Part shown: positions 13,001 through 21,406 of the stretch, in pieces
Layout of the letters: each line of letters starts with the position of its first letter
Numbering within the stretch: position 1 is the stretch's first letter
Program-made: the position numbers and the translations under genes
NCBI GenBank assembly: GCA_950097015.1
Contig: CATNEN010000038.1
Span: 30,038,501-30,102,500 of the forward strand
Source: Macrostomum hystrix
Lineage: Eukaryota; Platyhelminthes; Macrostomidae
Length of the DNA stretch: 64,000 bases
Reading direction: 5' to 3'
The notes under the pieces: generated by a model
Told to the model about the DNA's origin: nothing
The model's database searches: none
Seen by the model: only the letters and a program-made list of their open reading frames with translations

Positions 13001-15703
13001 GCAATTGCTTTGAATCTCTTATTTTGCTTATTTTATTTTTTTCTGTTATTTTTTATCCGAGTAAAAATATACTTTAGCAAGAAATGCACAATTTTGCATT
13101 ATATTTTATTCTCTTCCAGAGCTCGTCAAGCCAAAGCCGAAACCGCAGCGGCCGAGGCTGCCGAGGTCGATCGCGCGCTGGCCGCCGTTGAGCACGAACG
13201 TCGCGATCTAGAAGATCGAGTCCGTCAGGAGCTCCTCGCTAATTATGCCAGACTGACTGACGCAGCTGCTAGACGCGAACTTCGTGCTCTCTGGCGACTT
13301 CAGCGCCGTCGCTTGGATGAGCGCAGAGCGGCCCTCTTGTCCGCTGACGATGCCTACTGGGCCAAGGAGATGGCTGATGCAGCCGCCGCCGCCGCCACCG
13401 ATGCTGCTTCTATTCCATCTGATGGTGCTGCTTTGGCCATGGTAGATAATGCTGCAGCAATCGTTGATATTTCCCCTGCTGCCGATAAGCCTTCTGAAGT
13501 CACCGTTCAAGACAAATCTTCTAAAGCCATCGCCCAGGAGAAGCCTTCTGAAGCCATTGCTCAGGAAAAGCCTTCTGAAGCCATTGCTCAGGAAAAGCCT
13601 TCTGAAGCCATTGCTCAGGAGAAGCCTTCTGAAGTCATTGCTCAGGAGAAGCCTTCTAAAGTCATCGCTCAGGAGAAGCCTTCTGAAGTCATCGCTCAGG
13701 AGAAGCCTTCTGAAGTCATTGCTCAGGAGAAGCCTTCTGAAGTCATTGCTCAGGAGAGGCCTTCTGAAGTCATCGCTCAGGAGAAGCCTTCTGAAGTCAT
13801 TGCTCAGGAGAGGCCTTCTGAAGTCATCGCTCAGGAGAGGCCTTCTGAAGTCACCACTCAGGAGAAGCCTTCTGAAGTCATCGCTCAGGAGAGGCCCTTA
13901 GAGACAAGAACAGAACGATTTATTCATGCCAACAGTGGCCACGGACAGTCTGCCAGCCGAGAGACAAACTTTGAAAGCGCTACAGCCGTAGATCGAGCCC
14001 GTCAACGTGTCGCGATTCGTTGGCGAAATCCACACGGCCATCCAAGCGATCAGAGCTCCTCCGCAGTCGCTGCGGTAGCTCGCGGCGACGAACGTGAAGG
14101 CTCTTTGCCAGCTGTTAAGCAGCTGAAACGATTAACCGGCGAATTAGATCAAGAAAAGATCATGTCAGCGCCGGAGGATGTCGAAGCGCAGCTCACTATG
14201 CTCATTGAAGAAGAAGAACAACAACAAGTCCGAGCTGTTAAAATGGCAGACGCTGATGAGGCAATACCGACGGAGGCTGGTGTAAATAATCCGGTTGCTA
14301 CAGCAGACTCGGCAACCGATGTAAACGCGGTAGGATGGACTGTGTCCGTTATGGACGCATTTCAACTGTTGTGCGACCAGCTTCCGATGACTAACCTTCT
14401 TGCAATGCCGCGACATAATATTATCGACAATAATCCTAGCGCTTCTTCTGTTGTTGCTACGGACGCTGTCGAGCGTCTGTCCATAGCAACGCTAGCTTCC
14501 AGATCATTGTGGACTCCGCTGCAAGTTCAAGCTAGAATAGTTAACTCGGCTCTTGTGACACAGCTGCTCTACGAAGCTGACGGCGGACTTCTGCGTCATC
14601 TGCGTCGGCTCAGACGGTTTTGCTTCCTGGCCGATGGAAGCTTCTCGCAGACTTTTGTAGAACTCGCTACGAAAGAAGACGAGGCAGCCGGACCCGATGT
14701 ACTAGTTAGGTGTTTGCGCTTGGCTGAGGTAATAAGACCGTTTATATTCGACTCTGGCATGCGAATGGCTTTGCCAATTATATAGTCATAGTGATCTTTG
14801 AATCCCAAAAAATATGCGCAGCTTCACAAGTAAATTCATCACCCTAAAACAATTTATTTTTAGGAGATTGTTCGCGACTCCGAACCGTTGGACGATCAAG
14901 AAATAGTCAAATTAGGCTTCAATACTCGGCTCACCTTTGGCACCGTTGATGACCCCAGAGAGCGGCAGCAGACTCAGGACGATCTAGACGCCGAAAGCAA
15001 CGGCTCCAGTCCGCTAGATCGGATCACTTTCAACTACGAAGCAGGTTGGCCAGCTAATCTCATCCTAACTGATAGCGCAGTCGCGCGGTACACTCGTTTG
15101 ATGCGTCTGTTGCTAAGGCTTAGTCTGACTGTGGGCCGACTAACCGGCCTATTTAGTCAGCTTCGTCGAGACACTCTGGTTTGTCGCCTAGGCAACAGTC
15201 AGCAGGCGCGCTGTCTGCAGCTGTGGCGTCACGAGATGGAACACGCCGTCAAAGCCATCGGCGCCTACGCCTGCCACCAGACTCTGGACCTGTGCTGGTC
15301 GCGACTGTCTGCCGAACTCAACGAAGCCAACGATCTTGAAGCTGTTCGGGCTAGTCACGACGGCTTCCTGCGTCGATGCCTTCAACGATGCCTGTTGGAG
15401 CCAGGTGGTGAGCGGCTGTTGAAGCACGTCAGGCTGATGCTGTCATTGGCTGAGCGCTTCTGCAGAGTTTATCGATCGCACGCCTGGATTGTGAACGACA
15501 ACGCCACGGCTAATCGAACAGCTGTCAATCATCCGCAATTTGAAGCTTTGGCCAGGTGCCGCGATACGTTTAGGCAGAATGCCAAGTTTTTATTTGGCCT
15601 ACTGGCCAGACTGCGAGATCGTGCTGCTCACCTAGACGAACTCGTGCTGCGACTCGATTTCAACGGCTATTACGGTCTGGCTGATGGCAATCCGGCTGTT
15701 TGA
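4011..15703 (+). CDS. TUBGCP6: Gamma-tubulin complex component 6 (GCP6)
   Basis: Five coding exons: 4011-4847 (first ATG 4053), 5106-5705, 7125-8011, 13120-14728, 14864-15703 (TGA). Junction phases are 0, 0, 2, 0. From ATG 4053 the product is 1576 residues, against 1819 in human. GCP6 is a subunit of the gamma-tubulin ring complex, which nucleates microtubules at centrosomes and basal bodies. Landmarks shared with vertebrate GCP6: an N-terminal RRLRKVAYNALL; APYLTEAG in exon 2; SRPYLRRLHDWVQSG and FCGKSINLLRLL (GRIP1 region) in exon 3; a charged coiled coil across exons 3-4 containing AARRELRALWRLQRRRLDER; a single RWRNPHGHPSD motif; and a C-terminal GRIP2 domain ending LRLDFNGYYG. Exon 4 carries seventeen 9-residue repeats (13484-13894). 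Intron 3 (8012-13119) holds a Gypsy-like element. Codons upstream of ATG 4053 are open to the acceptor at 4010. Confidence 0.95.
4890..5050. repeat. 25-bp minisatellite in TUBGCP6 intron 1
   Basis: About six copies built on tatggaggctagggtgtcag. Most of the 258-bp intron 4848-5105 is this array. Confidence 0.9.
5750..6060. repeat. 12-bp minisatellite (cctcccctgtga) in TUBGCP6 intron 2
   Basis: About 25 imperfect copies. The unit is a multiple of three, so it opens false ORFs on both strands (5692-6063 + and the 5' part of 5375-6031 -). Confidence 0.9.
6120..7080. repeat. 31-bp minisatellite in TUBGCP6 intron 2
   Basis: Unit starts agaccttaatcctacctgtt and continues with tagcagatcta. Spacing is 31 bp in the homogeneous part (for example 6601 and 6632). 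Copies at the left end are more diverged, the middle is almost perfect. Confidence 0.95.
8090..8396. repeat. Minisatellite with ggttgctatgtaactagg unit, left part
   Basis: Imperfect repeats of about 30-34 bp ending in actaggatctccgaattgt. The array is interrupted by the LTR element and continues at 12751-12985, which shows it pre-dated the insertion. Confidence 0.85.
8392..8396. other. Target-site duplication, left copy (ACTAG)
   Basis: ACTAG directly precedes the left LTR and is repeated at 12751-12755 directly after the right LTR. Five bp is typical of Ty3/Gypsy integration. ACTAG is also part of the host repeat unit. Confidence 0.85.
8397..8634 (-). repeat. LTR (3' LTR of the element)
   Basis: 238 bp. 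Same sequence as 12513-12750. Begins TGTTACGTTTGAAG and ends GCATATGCAACA on the + strand. Confidence 0.95.
8635..8642 (-). other. Polypurine tract of the LTR element
   Basis: On the minus strand GGTGGGGG abuts the 3' LTR, the usual position of the plus-strand primer. Confidence 0.65.
8657..12445 (-). CDS. Gag-Pol polyprotein of a Ty3/Gypsy-type retrotransposon
   Basis: A single 1262-residue frame with no gag-pol frameshift. Domains in order: a Gag-like helical region (residues about 1-190); two CCHC zinc knuckles (CHTCGKAGHVRSKC about 220-233 and CRKCGKVGHLAAVC about 240-253); an aspartic protease with a VDTGS active site (about 308-312); a reverse transcriptase with the YQDD catalytic box; an RNase H with TCDASKDGLGF and LSDHRPL; and an integrase with an HHCC zinc finger (ending CAQCQ) and a D,D,E triad seen in VHADV, TDNGTNF and NGQVER. 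The order PR-RT-RH-IN is the Ty3/Gypsy order. It replicates through an RNA intermediate in virus-like particles and integrates new copies. All catalytic motifs look intact and there is no env-like ORF. Confidence 0.95.
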   Translation of the reverse strand: MMTQPLDFRLGELPLSYPEIEQYFKRLQFYLVASGKQAHSKAVLLATCGDAAFTLIEELAKPKDITKEEVTFDDIQNSLTAHFKPKTLLHYERHVLHSMVQKEGESIATYIECLKRQANKCRFGDLRDELILSQYIFGLRNQVLKQKLLSREDVTLEGAIQEGLLSESIRMATSKPDTIAAVQKKSHSGWVRPEKTPAHKQQHSLDNRKGPTKPRETGHCHTCGKAGHVRSKCRFRDAQCRKCGKVGHLAAVCRSKTVNTLQNVCRSEDSSHGHVGAIYATTDIGDRHSTHQWFVTCKIGDASAKMLVDTGSQVTIIPKHVADGSNLKFKPVTKTLKSYGGFQPEIYSVIQDATITLSDGRSATGKVYVGSDLLAILGMDFLSRLHILHIDGSISEDLLCMPVVRDANSRFLASFRLRSDARTDGMRYPARSLPFSMKSMVETELKRLLNAGIIYPVEDPTVSAPIVPVLKQQGSARPIRLCGDYSVTLNRIIDAYRYKLPKLEEILSKIPNAKYYSVLDLEDAFLQVALSPESQKLTCISTHLGYFAFKNLQFGISAAPLIFQEVMDDVLRNVECTASYQDDIIIGTPGDRQQHILVLNKVKKRLADNGFKINARKSQECLQSVKFLGFIIHNGKLEPDPARIEAWENMPDPTDKDQLKSALCTLRHYGLFCKNFSIIARPLYSLLKKGQHWFWNKEHSQAFKRLKQSIRQGAITAYDSSKRLFLTCDASKDGLGFVLSHDREQRQIVWLGSRVLTPAEGNYANIEREALAIVEGVKYFHQFLAGRRFTILSDHRPLQFIFDHHKSSERVSARLQRWSLILRAYDYKIEYSKGDSMYAADTLSRLPNGNCITKESVNLLSINALDTFANSEDLLRRIAKTNDCHLQTLKHYIQGGWPEYLPKVMLPYSKGKLEYTIQNGVVLKGLRIVPPSELRTEILHLLHENHPGVVRMIRLARQYFWWPGIDTQINCFVRRCAQCQLHARKRTNSNLSSWEDAQTFFERVHADVAIFKGHRFLVLVDAFSKWADVRHIDSMKSQSVIRAFRQTFNYMGLPQTLVTDNGTNFTSAEFATFLKENFVQHLLTPPGHHQSNGQVERIIEEFKFNLKKSNAISDAAELERIAIAFCLFHNTTPQCNGSIPAGLVFLQLPRTRLSRVCTDWIQPRLQAEPVFIRVEHKEERVPSMITTSVGTNTFRDDKGRLVHQSDIIPKLHDVTDGSDSDQNQKPVSEEKTTDVTANQATETAQELRRSSRQRRPPDRLGY
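12498..12512 (-). other. Primer-binding site of the LTR element
   Basis: On the minus strand TGGCGACGAGGAAAA starts immediately after the 5' LTR. An initial TGG pairs with a tRNA CCA end. I could not name the tRNA. Confidence 0.6.
12513..12750 (-). repeat. LTR (5' LTR of the element)
   Basis: 238 bp, identical by eye to 8397-8634. Followed by the right ACTAG duplication (12751-12755). Confidence 0.95.
12751..12985. repeat. Minisatellite with ggttgctatggaactagg unit, right part
   Basis: Continuation of the array at 8090-8396 after the LTR insertion. Copies are more diverged towards 12985. Confidence 0.8.
13484..13894 (+). repeat. 27-bp coding minisatellite: 9-residue EKPSEVIAQ repeats in GCP6
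   Basis: Seventeen in-frame copies inside exon 4. The consensus is E-K/R-P-S-E-V/A-I-A-Q, with diverged first (DKPSEVTVQ) and last (ERPLETRTE) copies. It lies in the long insertion between the coiled coil and the GRIP2 domain. Confidence 0.95.
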
Positions 15704-15744
15704 AATTCTCTCAGCTTGTTCGATGACGTTTCATTGACTGACTA

Positions 15745-15750
15745 AATAAA
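15745..15750 (+). terminator. AATAAA poly(A) signal of TUBGCP6
   Basis: 42 nt after the TGA stop. Confidence 0.75.
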
Positions 15751-15854
15751 TATTAGACTTCCGGTTGGCGTGTGAATTTCATTTTGGATTATATGCTCGT
15801 ACTATGTTCCAGTCCATGGACTGGACAACGGTTGTGACTCTTTTGTTAATTAGA

Positions 15855-15922
15855 ACAAAGCAGAAAGACCACACTATTTATCCCGGGGAACGACCACGGT
15901 GGTATTTCAAATATCCAGTGCC
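15855..15922. repeat. Dispersed repeat family C, part 1
   Basis: Contains cccggggaacgaccacggtg and gtatttcaaatatccagtgcc. Similar words occur at 29637-29700 and, inverted, at 41490-41535. It abuts the SINE 1 copy starting at 15923, which may have inserted into it. Confidence 0.5.
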
Positions 15923-16264
15923 TAATAATAATAATAATAATTGCAGGATGGCTGCGGGCAATGGCGCTTCATTTGGTGGCACTAGACCCGCAGCCAGCGA
16001 GGAGGCAATTCTGCCCATTTCGCTGACTCCTGAGCACACACGCACACAGGTGTGTACATCTGCCCTGACTTTCTCATCGTCAGGCAGTGTACACTCTCAC
16101 TGTGCCTTGGAGGTTGGCCCTTAAGGTCGTAAATTACACGACAAGCCCCCATAGCCTTCTCTCCGCGACTGCGCCCCAGATGAATGTGGCCTCGCCGCGG
16201 AATCGAACTTAGGGACCTTGGTGCGAGAGGCAAACGCGATAACCGCCCTGCCACCGACCCCCCG
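15923..16264 (-). mobile_element. SINE family 1 copy, near full length
   Basis: Read on the minus strand it opens with ggtcggtggcagggcggtta (tRNA-like A box), has a B-box-like aagttcgattccgcgg, then the shared SINE 1 body, and ends in an (ATT)n tail. About 340 bp. Confidence 0.85.
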
Positions 16265-16319
16265 CCATCATTGCTTACTATTGATTGAATTGTATATTTG
16301 GAGATAGGTGAACTCAATA

Positions 16320-16480
16320 CTATATTGACGTGTTGGTCTGTTCTCCTCCTTTGGTACCTCCCCAATACCCACTGCTCCCAAACCGAATGACCGATTTTCG
16401 TGAACGTACTCGACGGTGATCTCAATTTCGGTTAAATATTTCAGTAGATATAGAAGAAAGAACATTGTGGGTATTCTACT
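16320..16480. repeat. Dispersed repeat family C, part 2
   Basis: Contains aatacccactgctcccaaac followed by cgaatgaccgattttcgtgaacg, matching 29695-29735, and ends near gtgggtatt. Unclassified. No ORF or clear terminal repeats seen. Confidence 0.5.
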
Positions 16481-16940
16481 GTACTCGTAATTAAATGCTT
16501 TGTCAAAAGTAAATTGTTCCCTGTGTGCACAACGCCTGTGTTGTCTATCTGTAAATAATTTTATGTGTTAACATAGTTTATTAATTAAGCGTAGTGTTCT
16601 ATGATCAAAGTAAAGCATTGATAAGTTATGTCGTGATGCACAAGAAAGCATTCTAGCATTTATTCAAACGAAAAACTCTCCACTTTTATAACCCGCCAAA
16701 TAAAGATTTGAAAGTTGAAACAATTTTGGTTTTATATTCCATTTATTAAATTGTGTTTAAACTCTATCGCTGTGCGATATATTATCACTGTGGTTTTCCA
16801 ATTGTTTAAAGAAAATAATTGTTTGATACAAATTGCTGTCAACCGAAAACACTAGTTGGTCCTTTTTCTTTGAACATGCATTTTTATTAGACGTTATTAA
16901 TAGGCATTTCTAGGTAATTTAGATAATTAACTTCATAAAG
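16481..16940. other. AT-rich intergenic DNA, nothing recognised
   Basis: No coding pattern, no array. An AATAAA at about 16700 is not tied to a gene. Confidence 0.5.
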
Positions 16941-17150
16941 AGGTTGTAGCCTAGTTGCTAGAGCGTCGACTTGGAGGTCGGGGGTTCGATTCCACAGGAA
17001 AACTTGATGTACTTTAGCAAGACACTTAACTCTGTGGGTGTGGCGTCCCACCAGTCCACGGACTGAACAGCCGTATGCAGCCTTCAGATGCGCCGCGCAA
17101 TAGCTGCGGCTGTGCTGTCGGCTGCACATCTGGCCCAATCTTGGCCGGTG
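16941..17150 (+). mobile_element. SINE family 2 copy
   Basis: The tRNA-like head (gttgtagcctagttgctaga, then ggtcgggggttcgattcc as B box) is followed by actttagcaagacacttaac, gtccacggactgaacagccg and a gcgccgcgcaatagctgcgg segment shared with 19330-19632. The middle cttcag...cccagctg block of the family is deleted here. Confidence 0.8.
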
Positions 17151-17339
17151 AGTTCTATTACTCGTATATCATTTCATAAAATCGAATGCTCGTCAAAGCT
17201 TCATAGAAGACAAAAATGATGCGTCTATGTTCACATAGCCCCTGTAAATATTCAGCTTTTACTATATAGGATCAGCTAGCTAAGTGTGCTATGCTTTCAG
17301 TGTAAATATCTTAACTAACAACAAAATGTCTTCATTTTC

Positions 17340-17341
17340 AG
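17340..17341 (+). other. 3' splice site opening the XKR coding exon (possible trans-splice acceptor)
   Basis: gtcttcattttcag|tcc, phase 0 with the XKR frame. There is no in-frame ATG between this site and the first transmembrane helix. Confidence 0.45.
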
Positions 17342-18859
17342 TCCACCTTTGGTCGTAGAAATTGTTGCCAGTCGGCTAGGTCGGCGTCGACAGCGGCAAC
17401 GAAGTTCGATCGCGCTGCCGAAGCGTGCCGTCTGAGCGGCGATAAAGTGCTAATTACTAGGCGATTTTTAGATAGACTCGAATCCGAGAATCGACTCAAT
17501 GACAGGTCCGCGGTGGACGCAGAATATGTAGACAGTCCTGAACAGCCCTCGAAAGAAGGTGATGTAATCACAGCATCTTTGCCACAAGCAGAATCGCCAC
17601 AGATTGCATTCTACACATTCATACTCTACGCATGGACTCTGGGCACTTATCTATTTGACGTTGGCTCAGATATCTACCTAGCCATTGTGTACTATCGTCA
17701 GTCCGCAATGCTTCACTTCGGTCTAACTATATTATTCGTAGCTGCGCCTAGCCTACTATTAGCCATTTTCAGTCTGGCTTGGTATTTCGCTGATTACAAA
17801 CGCAGTCCGACTAGTAGGGCCAGGTGGTGCTTGAGATTGGGGCTGCACGTGCTGCAGCTGGCTCCAGTGTTGCGCGTTTGCGAATGCTTCGCCGGCGCAC
17901 TCGGCGTCAGGCGTTACAGCAAACCGTATCGCCATCTGCATGTAGAGATGTACAATCGGGTATTGTTGAACGAAGCGGATAGCACAATGCTGCGAATGCT
18001 TGAAGCTTTCACGGAGAGCGCTCCGCAGCTGCTGCTGCAATTGTCCATCATGATGAAATCGGATGCAATCGGCAGCGCTGTTGGTCTTTTCGGCGCCGTA
18101 GGATCAGACAATTCAACACAGTCTTTTACCAGTTTCATCAATGACTGGTCAGTAACTAATACCCTGCAGTGGCGAGTACAGGCAATCTCTAGCCTGTTGT
18201 CTCTTGTGGCGCTGAGTTGGGCCGTCTGCGCTTACCATTCTGCTTTGAGGACGCTACTGCCAGATAAGAAGAAATTAACTATGAGCGGCTTCTTTGTCAT
18301 GCTGCTTTGGAAGCTGTGCATTATTGCATCCAGAGTGATTGTGCTGGCTTTAACTGCCGCTACCCGACCGCATCTACTTGTTGGCCTTTTGTTGGCCCAC
18401 TATGCCTTGATGCTGGCCTGGACACTGGGGCAGTGTACCGATTTCTGCAACAAAAATAGGCCATTGGAAATTGGTTACAATATTATTGTATCGGTTGTTA
18501 TGTGTTTCGACTATTTCAATGTTCGCGAAGGTCGGACAAGGTTAAAGTACATTGTGTACTATGCGCTGGTCTACGCTGAGAATGCGACACTGCTGGGCGT
18601 TTGGTTTTTCCTTCGCGATGAGGCGCTGGTTCCGTTTACGTATCAGTTTAATATTTCTATTGTTCTGGCCTCTATCGTTTTGGGAGCATTTCCTATTGGT
18701 CTCTGTTTCATGGCCCTGTACTACCTGTGCTTCCACCCGTCCGGTCAGATAACGTGCCAAGCGCCGTGTCGCGAGTTGAGCTTGTTTGGTAGCTGTCACA
18801 ACGGCAGCGAAGCTGAACATTATCCTGCGAATAATATACTTCTGAATGAAATATGTTAA
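17342..18859 (+). CDS. XK-related (XKR) family membrane protein, possible phospholipid scramblase
   Basis: One open exon of 505 codons plus TAA. Family signatures: DVGSDIYLAIVYY in the first helices, IFSLAWYFADY, the XKR core MLRMLEAFTESAPQLLLQLS, and EGRTRLKYIVYYALVYAEN. About 8-10 hydrophobic segments, which is typical of XKR proteins. Members such as XKR8 and nematode CED-8 expose phosphatidylserine in apoptotic cells after caspase cleavage; others are of unknown role. No codon between the acceptor (17341) and the first helix is ATG. The first in-frame ATG (about 17708) would delete helix 1. The start must therefore come from an upstream exon or from a spliced leader carrying AUG; the acceptor is in phase 0. 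An N-terminal EYVD|S is a conceivable caspase site but is unproven. TUBGCP6 lies upstream on the same strand. Confidence 0.93.
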   Translation, partial: STFGRRNCCQSARSASTAATKFDRAAEACRLSGDKVLITRRFLDRLESENRLNDRSAVDAEYVDSPEQPSKEGDVITASLPQAESPQIAFYTFILYAWTLGTYLFDVGSDIYLAIVYYRQSAMLHFGLTILFVAAPSLLLAIFSLAWYFADYKRSPTSRARWCLRLGLHVLQLAPVLRVCECFAGALGVRRYSKPYRHLHVEMYNRVLLNEADSTMLRMLEAFTESAPQLLLQLSIMMKSDAIGSAVGLFGAVGSDNSTQSFTSFINDWSVTNTLQWRVQAISSLLSLVALSWAVCAYHSALRTLLPDKKKLTMSGFFVMLLWKLCIIASRVIVLALTAATRPHLLVGLLLAHYALMLAWTLGQCTDFCNKNRPLEIGYNIIVSVVMCFDYFNVREGRTRLKYIVYYALVYAENATLLGVWFFLRDEALVPFTYQFNISIVLASIVLGAFPIGLCFMALYYLCFHPSGQITCQAPCRELSLFGSCHNGSEAEHYPANNILLNEIC

Positions 18860-19329
18860 CATTCTCCTGAATGCTTAGCTTGTTAAAAAAGGTATTTTCT
18901 TTTCAACGTATTCCAATCAATTTGACTGTTTTGCCTTAAAATATTTAACCTTCTTTGCTTCCAGAGATTCTGAAAGATTTACTTTTTTACCTTTGCTCAC
19001 TACATTCGGTTAACGCATTCGTTTACATGGCGCATGCGTACTAGCACATTCAAAAGTATGTGTGAGGTGCATTTTTGTCTGAGTTAGTTTCACTGAATCT
19101 ACTGAGTGCTGGTTATTTACGTTTATTACGCAGTATACTAGAGTTTCCGCTAAAAATTGACATCTGTGTTAAAGCTTGTTCTAAACCCGTGTAAAACATG
19201 AAATGCGACCGCTTATTCAGACTTTGATGTGAGCAACTTTTGAATAGAACATTGTGCACGTAACATTCATCAAGCTTTGAAGGTGTGTTGCGTCCTGCTT
19301 CTAGTGTCGAATAGATAATAAAATAATTA
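18860..19329. other. Intergenic DNA after XKR
   Basis: No gene seen. A segment at 19237-19303 recurs in diverged form at 19622-19690 (gaacattgtgca ... agctttgaaggtgtgttg), flanking the SINE 2 copy. Confidence 0.5.
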
Positions 19330-19632
19330 ATTACACCTGCCCCAATATGGCCAGCCGCAGCTATTGCGCGGCGCAACTGAAGGCTGCGTACGGCTATTCA
19401 GTCCATGGACTGGGGAGAAGCCAAACCCCACCTCAAGCACCCTTACAAATGCCGGTACCCATTTACTACGAGTAATTTAAAAGCTGGGTGAACTGAAGCA
19501 ATGCAGAGTTATAAGTGATTTGCTAAAGCACTCAAATGATTCCAGTGGAGTTGGGAATCGAATCGCCGACCTTCAATTCGTTGGTCCGTTGCTGCAACTA
19601 CTAGGCTGCAACCCCTTTCTCGGTTTTGTCGA
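19330..19632 (-). mobile_element. SINE family 2 copy, near full length
   Basis: On the minus strand: gggttgcagcctagtagttg (tRNA-like head), ggtcggcgattcgattccc (B box), gctttagcaaatcacttata, gcttcagttcacccagcttt, atgggtaccggc, cagtccatggactgaatagc, and a gcgccgcgcaatagctgcgg tail. About 300 bp. Confidence 0.85.
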
Positions 19633-19979
19633 ATGGAACATTGTGCAAATTGCCTTCAACAGCTTTGATGGTGTGTTGTCTCTTGGTTCTACTGCCAAAA
19701 TGACATTCGCTACGCTTCAATTACCTGAAAATGCGATCTCAAATTATTTTTCTGTCGCAATTAACTTGCTTGTTCAGAAGTGAAATAACTGTTTTAAATA
19801 GCCAATATATATTCGAGTATGTTCTTTCACCGGTTTTTTACATAATAGTTGGTTTCGAGATTTTAGTTTATTCACTTATTTAATATTTGGCGTCCTTCAG
19901 AACTTTAACACAAAATGTTGGGTAACTTACTTAGACTTAGTTTTTCAATTTACTTATTAATTCGCCTGCTTGTAATTAC
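19633..19979. other. Intergenic DNA upstream of TLC-A
   Basis: Contains the second copy of the diverged 60-bp direct repeat. The ATG at 19915 opens a frame (to 20100) that is not the TLC frame. Confidence 0.4.
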
Positions 19980-19981
19980 AG
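19980..19981 (+). other. 3' splice site opening TLC-A (possible trans-splice acceptor)
   Basis: cttgtaattacag|gag, phase 0 with the TLC frame. The next in-frame ATG lies inside the first transmembrane helix region. Confidence 0.4.
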
Positions 19982-20809
19982 GAGCAGCGGCGGCAGCAAC
20001 AAGCTGGCAAAGTTTGGCAACCAGCAGTAAGTCATTGGCCAATAAGTGTACTCTTGTCTTGCTGTGTCTGGTCTGCATTTTACATGTGCGACGGTATTAA
20101 CAGTCGCCTGTTTGGTAATGTTTACACCCGACTAACTCGTCATCAACAATTGGAATGGCATAGCAGATTGTGCTCAACTATACACGCAGTAATAGCCGCA
20201 TTAATTGGCGCTTGTTGCATTGCCAATCCGGAACTGTGGGGCGACCCAATCTATGCAACCAATCAGCTTGTATCTGTCGGATTAGTCGTCACCAGCGGTT
20301 ATATGCTAGTTGACGCTTTCTACATGCTTCGATACATGAGCGGCTGGAATATGGTGCAGTATCAGCTGCATCATTGGATAGGTTTCATTGGCACTGTGAC
20401 TTTCTTGCAGCAGCCGTCTGTTCATAGTTTCTTGTCGGCTCGCTTACTCACCGAATTGAGTACGCCATTTGTTAATCAGCTGTATTTCTTCAAGATGAGT
20501 CAAATTGCTGATAAATATCCAACAGCTAATCTGCTTAACTCCATAGCACTGATGGTTACCTTCATGGGTACAAGAATATTACCGCTGCCTGTCTATTGGT
20601 ATCTGGTAGTTAAAGAATGCTTCTCGACAGATTTTCGCATATTTAATGAGCGGACACTGGCAGGCATCTGTTTCATTGTGTTGGCTGTGCTAATCGACTG
20701 TCTAAATATCTTGTGGACCAAGAAACTTCTGATTGGAGGTAGAAAACTGTTTAGAAAGTATTTCTATGGCAGCCGAACTGAAGACGACGATGATCACAAA
20801 ACGGATTGA
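19982..20809 (+). CDS. TLC-domain membrane protein A (TLCD4/TMEM56-like)
   Basis: One exon, 275 codons plus TGA. TLC (TRAM-LAG1-CLN8) proteins are multipass endomembrane or plasma-membrane proteins with roles in lipid metabolism or membrane composition. Features matching TLCD4: RLTRHQQLEWHSRLCSTIHA after helix 1, SGYMLVDAFYML, the conserved His pair LHHWIG, LLTELSTPFVNQLYFF, and VLIDCLNILWTKKL near the end. About six to seven helices. The frame is open back to a 3' splice site at 19981 with no ATG before helix 1 (HWPISVLLSCCVWSAFYMC), so the initiator must be supplied upstream or by a spliced leader. It is a tandem paralogue of TLC-B at 24778, but lacks TLC-B's intron. Confidence 0.92.
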   Translation, partial: EQRRQQQAGKVWQPAVSHWPISVLLSCCVWSAFYMCDGINSRLFGNVYTRLTRHQQLEWHSRLCSTIHAVIAALIGACCIANPELWGDPIYATNQLVSVGLVVTSGYMLVDAFYMLRYMSGWNMVQYQLHHWIGFIGTVTFLQQPSVHSFLSARLLTELSTPFVNQLYFFKMSQIADKYPTANLLNSIALMVTFMGTRILPLPVYWYLVVKECFSTDFRIFNERTLAGICFIVLAVLIDCLNILWTKKLLIGGRKLFRKYFYGSRTEDDDDHKTD

Positions 20810-21406
20810 AACGTTTAAAGTACACAGGATAAAAACATTTATTTTCAGCTGGACACGAAATAACTACTTTCGATATACTTAAAATAGAAATTATTTAAGT
20901 TTTAGTTTGTTAGTGACACAACTACTACACAACTAATTTGTTTGTGTATTCTTTTTCTACCTTTTTCTTGCTTTCATTTACTCGAAGATATGCACGAACA
21001 AACAGATTTCTTTACTTAACACACCTTAGTACAATAAATGTTTTTATAATAAAAAAACTGAGCAATTGTATTAAACATTCAGCAAAAATATCTGACAACA
21101 TATTTATTAGTTTCTAATGATACAATCAATGCTGGAATTTCTAAATCTAAAATCCATGTCTGATGAAACTCGAAACTTTTTGTTTAATTTTCTTTCTCTT
21201 AAAATGTGCTAACTGCCGGCATCCAGAGCAGCTTTTTATTCATACTAACTTCTTATTGAAGTGTCTTAAGCTATCTTTTATTGTTTCTATTTCTTTAATA
21301 AAAATTATTCCTTAACACTTTTTATTTACGGTGCATAATTTCTAAACTTTTATTTCATTTTTTTGAATATTAACAGATCTCTGTCAAAATCCTCTAAACT
21401 CCCGTG
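20810..21406. other. AT-rich 3' region of TLC-A
   Basis: No further gene. It contains the likely poly(A) signal AATAAA at 21033-21038. Confidence 0.5.
21033..21038 (+). terminator. AATAAA poly(A) signal, probable TLC-A
   Basis: AATAAA about 225 nt after the stop. The only good signal before the minisatellite. Confidence 0.45.

Noticed and set aside
16941-17015. Possible stand-alone tRNA gene
   Set aside because: The tRNA-like A and B boxes are part of a dispersed SINE with a shared body; the cloverleaf is degraded.
17516-17533. EYVD|S as a caspase site in XKR
   Set aside because: Fits the idea of N-terminal cleavage as in CED-8, but a single tetrapeptide is too weak to annotate.
19915-20100. 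ATG-started ORF as the TLC-A N-terminus
   Set aside because: It is in a different frame from the conserved TLC domain and stops before it.
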